A stretch of DNA of 64,000 bases from contig NC_134138.1 in NCBI RefSeq assembly GCF_033958435.1, forward strand, positions 11,048,001 through 11,112,000, given 5' to 3'. The notes below the pieces were generated by a model. That model did not search any database and was not told the origin of the DNA. It saw only the letters and a list, made by a program, of their open reading frames with translations. Position 1 is the stretch's first letter; each line of letters starts with the position of its first letter. This DNA is from Carettochelys insculpta (lineage: Eukaryota; Chordata; Testudines; Carettochelyidae). Below, piece after piece: positions 58,101-64,000 of this stretch. A program made the position numbers and the translations under genes.

Positions 58101-59296
58101 CAGTATTAAACTGGTAACTACCCTTGAAAAACCTTACTGAGTTCAATAGTATAATGCAGCAGTAACATACAGCCCAAATATCAGCACTGATTATTCCTAA
58201 ACTGATTCCTTTCTGATGTCCATACATCTGTCTGTACGATGCAGCTCTCTCTCTCAACTCATTGTTTATGCTGAGGCAATACATGAGGCTCACAGCAGTA
58301 GTTTTTTCCTCAAATGCAGGTGTGTCTCTAGCCATCCTGCAGAACACAGAATAAATTCAGTGACACAATTTGCAATAAATCTTAAACACCATTATTTCAT
58401 TCCTGGAAAAGGATGCCTTAGAAAATGCCATGGAGCTGCTGCAATTTGAGTAATATCATTTCCACTTAATGGGAGGCCTGTTCATTCCCAGCATTGTAAT
58501 AATGTAGGAAATTCAGAAGAATTACTCTCCGCTGTTGGAAGTGCAGCCTTAAGTTAGAGACCAAAAGAGAGAAGGGAGAAAAAGGAGAAAAAACATATTT
58601 CTTTTCCTCAATCTCTACTTCCATCAGACAAATAGGGTCACCTTGTAGATTGCTAAAGAACAATGCTTCTGACCTCTGTTAAAGCCCCTATAGATTCAGA
58701 CTTCCATTTCTCCCATTAAAGAGCTTTCAAGAGACACTATCTGCATGAGAAATGTTTGGAATTTATTATTGTGACAGGAGACACTGTCCGTGATTTGTCT
58801 AGTGAAGTGCAGCAGGGACAGATATTCAAATTCAACACAGGCCCAATCCACACACTGACAGTGCACTTGCTCAAGTCAATGAAAATTTTGCTGGAGTAAA
58901 GACAGAAGAATTAGCTCCTGAACTCGTGCATACTGGGAAAGGTGGTGTCTCCCTGGAAAAGTAAGATTTTTCAGTATAACTCACTGGATTACCTCTCGTT
59001 TAAATTAACTAGCACCACCACTGATTTTGAGGGAGGGTGTCTACCTTGGTGGATAGTCAAGATTGCCCATAAACCCCTCCGATATGGCAAGAGATAGTGT
59101 TATTTACACATTCATCACTATAATATCTTCTGTGAGGCATCTATAATGCCTTAAGGCTCCTGTCAGAGCTAAACAAGCCCACCATCAGTCCTCCTAAAGA
59201 CAATCTCTGGGGCAGTCCCTTTTAGGTGACCACTGTGCCACAAGCTATCAGTCATGGCATAAGAAGATTCCAAATATTATGTCTAGCTGGGTGCCT
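58101..59296. other. unassigned, repeat-poor stretch
   Basis: 58340-58790 has no recognised repeats and an AT-rich, balanced composition. No exon recognised. Confidence 0.4.
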
Positions 59297-59464
59297 AATG
59301 CAATGCAAAATGGTCTCAGAAGGGTAGCCATGTTAGTCTGTAGCTTCACAAATAACAAACACTCCTGTAGCACCTTAGAGACTAACACAGTAATTAGGTC
59401 ATCAGCTTCTTCAAGGAATTCTTCAGGATCTGAAGAAGTGGGTCTTACCCACAAAAGCTCATCA

Positions 59465-59594
59465 TCATCATCCATAACCATGGGCTCAGCGCCCATTGGT
59501 ATCTGATGCATCTCTCACTATTTCCTTCCGTCTTTCCCTATCCAGTGCCGAGTGGCTTAGTTCCTGTAGACTAGCTCCGCACCAACCTACTACA
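59465..59594 (-). mobile_element. RTE-like LINE 3' end, 16-bp duplication
   Basis: Plus strand begins with ATCATCATCC, then AGCGCCCATTGGTATCTGAT and GGCTTAGTTCCTGTAGACTA, the reverse complement of 23160-23300. CCACAAAAGCTCATCA (59449-59464) and CCACAGAAGCTGGTGA (59595-59610) are the target duplication, 13 of 16 identical. The ATC tail merges with the left duplication. Confidence 0.85.
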
Positions 59595-59634
59595 CCACAG
59601 AAGCTGGTGATCTAATAGATGTGTTAGTCTTTAA

Positions 59635-59920
59635 GGTTATGTTTACACTGCGGAGCTGTTTTGGGATACCAAGTTATCTCAAAATAGGAACTCCGCATCT
59701 AGGAAACATGCCCAGTATTTTGAAATATTTCACTATTTCATCATCCCTCTACCCCTCATTGTGAGAGGAGTAAGGGATGCCTCAAAAGAGCGCTGTATTT
59801 CCAAATTTGGCCAAATCCCAAAATAGCCTATTTTGAAGTTGATTCAAAATAGGATACATGATTTATGTAGTGCCAATGGTGTGTCTTGTTTCGAGTTCAG
59901 GGCACAGCGTAGACCTAGCC
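59635..59920. mobile_element. GTCTACAC-type TIR element, TAA duplication
   Basis: A 286-bp element starting GGTTATGTTTACACTGC and ending GCGTAGACCTAGCC, with TAA at 59632-59634 and 59921-59923. The host sequence is a known repeat (TTAGTCTTTAAGGTGCTACA), so removing the element and one TAA restores the unbroken target. This fixes the 3-bp duplication beyond doubt. Confidence 0.9.
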
Positions 59921-59959
59921 TAAGGTGCTACATGACTGCTTGTTATTTGCAATGCAATG

Positions 59960-60947
59960 GGAGAAGGCTACTCTGGCAAACACACTGTGTGTGTGTGTGT
60001 GTGGAACAATTCTGATGACGGGGGACGTTATCCATTAGTTGCTCCATGTGCTAACTCTTCAGAACATATATTTTGGTGCCTGAATGGGATCTGAGACTGA
60101 AATTCTAACCCTAGGAGCTCCCAGTATCAGTTTGTAGATTAAAGGGCCATAATCCCATATCCCACAGGCCAGGCTGTTGGGGCCTAGGAACATGTTTCAT
60201 AACTTTTTATTTGCTCCCATTCAGTGCTTTTTTTCTGCTGGTACTTACTGGTACTGAGTACCAGCAACTCGGCAGCCCCAGCCATGAAAATGGCAGGGGG
60301 GATGGGGCGGGAAGCTGCCTGAGTACCAGCACCTCTTTTGTTACCATAAAGGAGCTGCCCCCATTCATTTATAATAACCCCAAGGAAGCTTAAGGACAAG
60401 GAGAAAAGAAGCAAAAAAGCAACCTATCCTTCTCCATAGCAGAGTGCTCATATGCTTTACCCAGCCAAGGAGCTGAGACCCAAAACACATGTGATTTTAC
60501 AAAGGGACTATGAAAAACAGCCATCTCGATTTTCAAAGAGCTCTTCCTGTTACCACTGCATGAGCAAAGGCCCAATGCCTGCAGTCTGGCTAGCCAAGGT
60601 ATCTGAATACCTCACAGTCATTACATATGCATCCTTGCAACACTCCAGCGAGGTCTGGCAGGGCCGTTATCTCCATTACAGATGGAAACATCCAGGCACC
60701 CCCAGTTGCCTGAGTCACACAAGAAGTCTGCAGTGGAGCAGGGAATTAAACCCTCTTATCCCCAGGGGAGGGTTGTGGGGGTAGGAGACTGACAGAATTG
60801 CTGGGCCTCTGTTCAAGATGATGGGGGCCCAATTTCATACTTTTGAAAGAGGCAGCACCAGGGGCAGGGGGCAGGCAGCCCTCAGTGCTACCCACAGCAT
60901 ACCAGGGTATGCTGTGACCCCCATCCCAGGCAGCCATCAGAGCCACC
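59960..60947. other. unassigned stretch with MIR fragment
   Basis: 60650-60770 (CATTACAGATGGAAACATCC, CAGTGGAGCAGGGAATTAAA) reads as minus-strand MIR. A short (TG)n lies at 59986-60002. No exon. Confidence 0.45.
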
Positions 60948-60950
60948 CAG

Positions 60951-61740
60951 AGGGTAGGTCTACACAGCAAAGTTATTTTGAAATAGTAGCCACTATTTCA
61001 AAATAACTTTGCTAGCATCTACACAGGGCAACTCCTGTTAGTGGATGGCTCATTTCGAAATAAGAAAACCCCATAGGGGCTGCATCTACACTTGCATTCC
61101 TCTTTCGAAAAAGGCATGCAAATGAGGGAAAATAAAAATGTAAATGAAGTGCAGATTTACATATCTGGTGCCTCATTTGCATAGTCTTTCGAAAGAGCTT
61201 CTTTCAAAAGAAGAAAAGCAGTGTAGACACAGCTCGGTCAAAAGTAATCCCCATCTTCAAAAGAACCCTTCTTCCCTTTTTTTCTGGGAAGTGTTCCTTC
61301 AAAAATGGGATTTACTTTTGAAAGTGACACATCTACACTGCTTTTCTTCTTTCAAAAGAAGCTCTGTCAAAAGAAGTACATGCAAATGAGGCTCCAGATA
61401 TATAAACCTGCACCTCATTTGCATTTTCAGTTTTGCTCATTTGCATGCCTCTTTCGAAAGAGAGATGCAAGCGTAGATGCAGCCTGTATGAGGAATAGCA
61501 TCTATTTTGAAATAGAGGCTGTGTAGACAGGGAATACAACCTATTTAGAAATAAGTGACAGTACATCCAACGGCTCTGTTTCAAAGTAGGCCCCATGTGT
61601 GTAGACGCCGCATTTTGAAGTAGAGGAGAGCTGTCTCGAAATGCCTTTTGTCTGTAGCAGCGTTAGTTTGAAATAAGCTGCTCCTGAAAATCTCTTCTGG
61701 AATCACTTATTTGGAAATAACACTGCTGTGCAGACATCCC
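60951..61740. mobile_element. GTCTACAC-type TIR element, CAG duplication
   Basis: Starts AGGGTAGGTCTACACAGCAA and ends CACTGCTGTGCAGACATCCC, flanked by CAG (60948-60950, 61741-61743). TTTGAAATA-rich arms. Contains a nested foldback element. Confidence 0.72.
61078..61484. mobile_element. nested foldback TIR element
   Basis: Starts GGCTGCATCTACACTTGCAT and ends ATGCAAGCGTAGATGCAGCC. Whole-length inverted repeat of the same family as 46548-46937 (TCTTTCGAAA, AAATGAGG and AAGATGGG-type blocks). Confidence 0.83.
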
Positions 61741-61743
61741 CAG

Positions 61744-63691
61744 AATGTGTTACATGGCTCTCTGCAGTAATTTAAAGGGCCCAGTAGAGGCAGCCAGCAG
61801 CCCTGGATCCTTTTGAATCATCAGGACTCAGCAACTGCACCCCCGTCTCCCTCTGTTGGTGAGCCTGCTTACCCCCAGGTCAAACTGACTCTGTACCCGC
61901 ACAGCCACTGTGTACAAGTGAGGACTTCAGACTCAAGGCCCATTTGTGGAAGGCTCACTTTGCCTTCTGCTGAAACACGCCCCGTAGGGTGGAGCAGGGC
62001 AACCATTTGCAACTGACACCTTGAGGCCAGGCTTCTAGTAAGCAAGGGATATGATGGAAAATTTCTCAACTGCGACACAGCAGGGAGCTTTGGAATCTGT
62101 AGCACAGAACATGGACAGGGCTGCAGCCATGGTGATGGGTCAGACAAGCAAGGGGCGCACTACCAGGCACATTGCGGTAGCCACAGCTGCTGAAGTACAA
62201 TTTGTGTGGTTGCCCAGGGTGTGAAACACACCATCTCCCCACATTTTCCTTGCCCAGAGCACTGAACAGCAAAGATCCCCCTCAAGCAGCTCTGCCTTCC
62301 AAGAGCTCCGCACACTGTGCGCTCCTATTCCTCCCGGCAGGTTAATTGATGGGGTTGCAGAAGCTATGTATTTGTGCCTGACAGGTCTACCAAAGCAGTG
62401 AGGAGGAACCCATTTGCATTCATCACTTTTGTGCTCCATTATAGACTGGGAGAGCCCTGCCATGGCGTTACTGAAATGCCGAGGCAAGAGTTGATGGAGC
62501 TCCCTTTCTGTTCCCTGAATTTTAATTGAAATCAATGCCTAAGTGCCATCAGAAAATAATAAAGCATGCCATGTGTCTCCAGCTCCTTCAGCAGGCACTG
62601 AAATCCCCCCCTCACACACACCTCCATGACTAACGGGCCAATTATCAGACTTATTTCTCCCTACTTAGGCTTCCCCAGGCTGGCGGTTTAAAAACACCAG
62701 CAATGACATGTTTACCTTAAATTGTGCACAAGCTCTTTGGTGTGCTTGGAGGCCTTTTTGTGAAGGGGATCAATTTGCCTGAGACACATTCCTCATTTCT
62801 CTGCAGCATCTCTTTCCCCAGCTGTAGGCTCCTCAGTCATTACAACGCAGCCCCTGGGGGTTTTCAGTGGGGCTCACGCATATTAGGAGACACAGAACTC
62901 TCTGGATGGTCTGTGGCTAACTGCTGAGAAATCAGGAGTTAAGCTGGTCACAGAGACGTTGACTATTATGTTCTGGTCCCCCATCCTGCACCTCTCCTGA
63001 GGTATCCCCCGTACTACTGTCACTCACCCCTCTTTGTCCCACCCACAGCGCCTCCTACAACAACTTGCTGCTCAGCTGACCACCCCTGGGTTGCGGAACA
63101 GCTGATTGGCAGCCAGCTCCAGGCCTGGAATCTATTTGGCTGTTGGGTGCTCGGCACCTCCTATTTTTTTCCCTGGGTGCCCAAGCGCTGGAGCACCCAT
63201 GGTGACAGTGCTTATGGTAGGTTGGGGGTCAGATGACAAACTGACCACATCACATCGCATGGAGATATTCAGAACTCATTCTCTACTGGTATAATTCCAG
63301 TGTGGTCCGCGGAACTTCTGTTATGTACACCTGCTGACCATGTAGCCTATAGACCACATCATGGGAACTAAGCAAAAGTGGTCAGTCAACTGCATCTTTT
63401 GTAAGGGTGTGCAATTCTTGGCTGACACATGAGAGCTTCAATCTGGGTAAACTCCAGAGTGAAAATAAGGAGCTAATGGCCCAGGATTCCTAGCTGGGGG
63501 CTGTCGCAACATAAGTCTTTTGTGGGTTGGCACAGAGAGGGATTTGTAAGGGTATATTGCTGCACCACAGCGAGGGCAGCCAACAGCAGCGTGTGTCAGA
63601 GCCTGGGTTGATAGACTAAGGTTGCGCTAAGGCTTTAAAACCATCTGGGTAGTCATTCAGGCTTGGGGTAGATCTCTGGCTCAGAAATAGC
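61744..63691. other. unassigned stretch
   Basis: 62330-62570 is repeat-poor and AT-rich around GAATTTTAATTGAAATCAAT. No exon or named repeat recognised. Confidence 0.4.
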
Positions 63692-64000
63692 CAGGGGCCA
63701 GCCTCCCCAGGCACAGGTACCTTCATCAGCATGTGAGGAGGGAGCTCAGCCCTACCCCTTTTCCCCCATGTGGCTGGGAGCTTGCTCAAAGCCATGTCAC
63801 CTGTAGATGAACAAAAGTCCAGCTAATGCTACCAACCACCCCCTAAATGGTAAAGCTCTGCATCTTCATTTATTTATTAATGAAGCTGTTATCAGCAGGA
63901 CTATTAGTGAATTTAAAAAAGTATCACCAGCACTCGGACTGCACATAGAGGTCAAAGGTCAAATTTATCACTGCACCTTGGAAAAGTTTCTGACTCCTAG
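63692..64000 (-). mobile_element. hAT-like element, CAGGGGTCAGCAACC type, to window end
   Basis: Left end CAGGGGCCAGCCTCC and right end GTTTCTGACTCCTAG (last bases of the window). The body is the reverse complement of 55388-55718, including TTCATTTATTTATTAATGAA and AGAGGTCAAAGGTCAAATTT. The right duplication lies outside the window. Confidence 0.68.

Larger units (their letters stand above)
59306..59950 (+). mobile_element. Penelope-like foldback copy, twice interrupted
   Basis: The left arm CACTCCTGTAGCACCTTAGA is inverse to the right arm TCTTTAAGGTGCTACATGAC (read across the inner inserts). Flanking AATGCAATG occurs at 59297-59305 and 59951-59959. Carries CTGAAGA (59430-59436) followed by GTGGGT-CTT-ACCCAC and AAAAGCTCATCA, a hammerhead-like core with one altered catalytic base. 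Interrupted by an RTE 3' end and a TIR element. Confidence 0.75.

Overview
This is vertebrate nuclear DNA. It is most likely from a turtle, or less likely another non-avian sauropsid. The reasons are many CR1 LINE copies on both strands (at least three subfamilies), tRNA-derived SINEs, an RTE-like LINE with a (GAT)n tail, Penelope-like elements, hAT-like elements, and many terminal-inverted-repeat (TIR) elements whose ends read about GGCTACGTCTACAC. I found no host protein-coding exon, no rRNA, no functional tRNA and no CRISPR array. Every convincing reading frame belongs to a retroelement and is broken. The species call is inference from repeat content.

Layout: 1-2837 is a 5'-truncated minus-strand CR1 with endonuclease and reverse transcriptase. 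2838-20325 is mostly unassigned sequence with a probable LTR (5041-5934), scattered CR1 3' ends, TIR and hAT elements, and a repeat-poor AT-rich stretch (16250-17400). 20326-25545 holds a SINE, a Penelope scrap, the RTE-like LINE (20838-23313), a TIR element, and a minus-strand Penelope copy whose GIY-YIG region is split by another LINE tail carrying a C2HC finger. 26299-34173 has several hAT-like elements, a possible LTR and a 1.07-kb CR1. 36250-37397 is a hAT-like element split by a 711-bp foldback TIR element. 41518-49300 is a dense pile of nested CR1, TIR and SINE insertions. 51592-64000 holds a second copy of the 0.7-kb foldback element, two Penelope hairpins, a three-layer nest with all target duplications readable (59297-59959), and further hAT elements up to the last base.

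The window's main value is as a record of transposition. Target-site duplications (TSDs) can be read directly for many insertions: 3 bp for the GTCTACAC elements, 8 bp for hAT, and 9-16 bp for the retroposed Penelope and RTE copies. Several Penelope copies retain a hammerhead-ribozyme-like core. No gene system was found. The repeat-poor AT-rich islands could be conserved regulatory DNA of a gene desert or large intron, but that needs an alignment to test.
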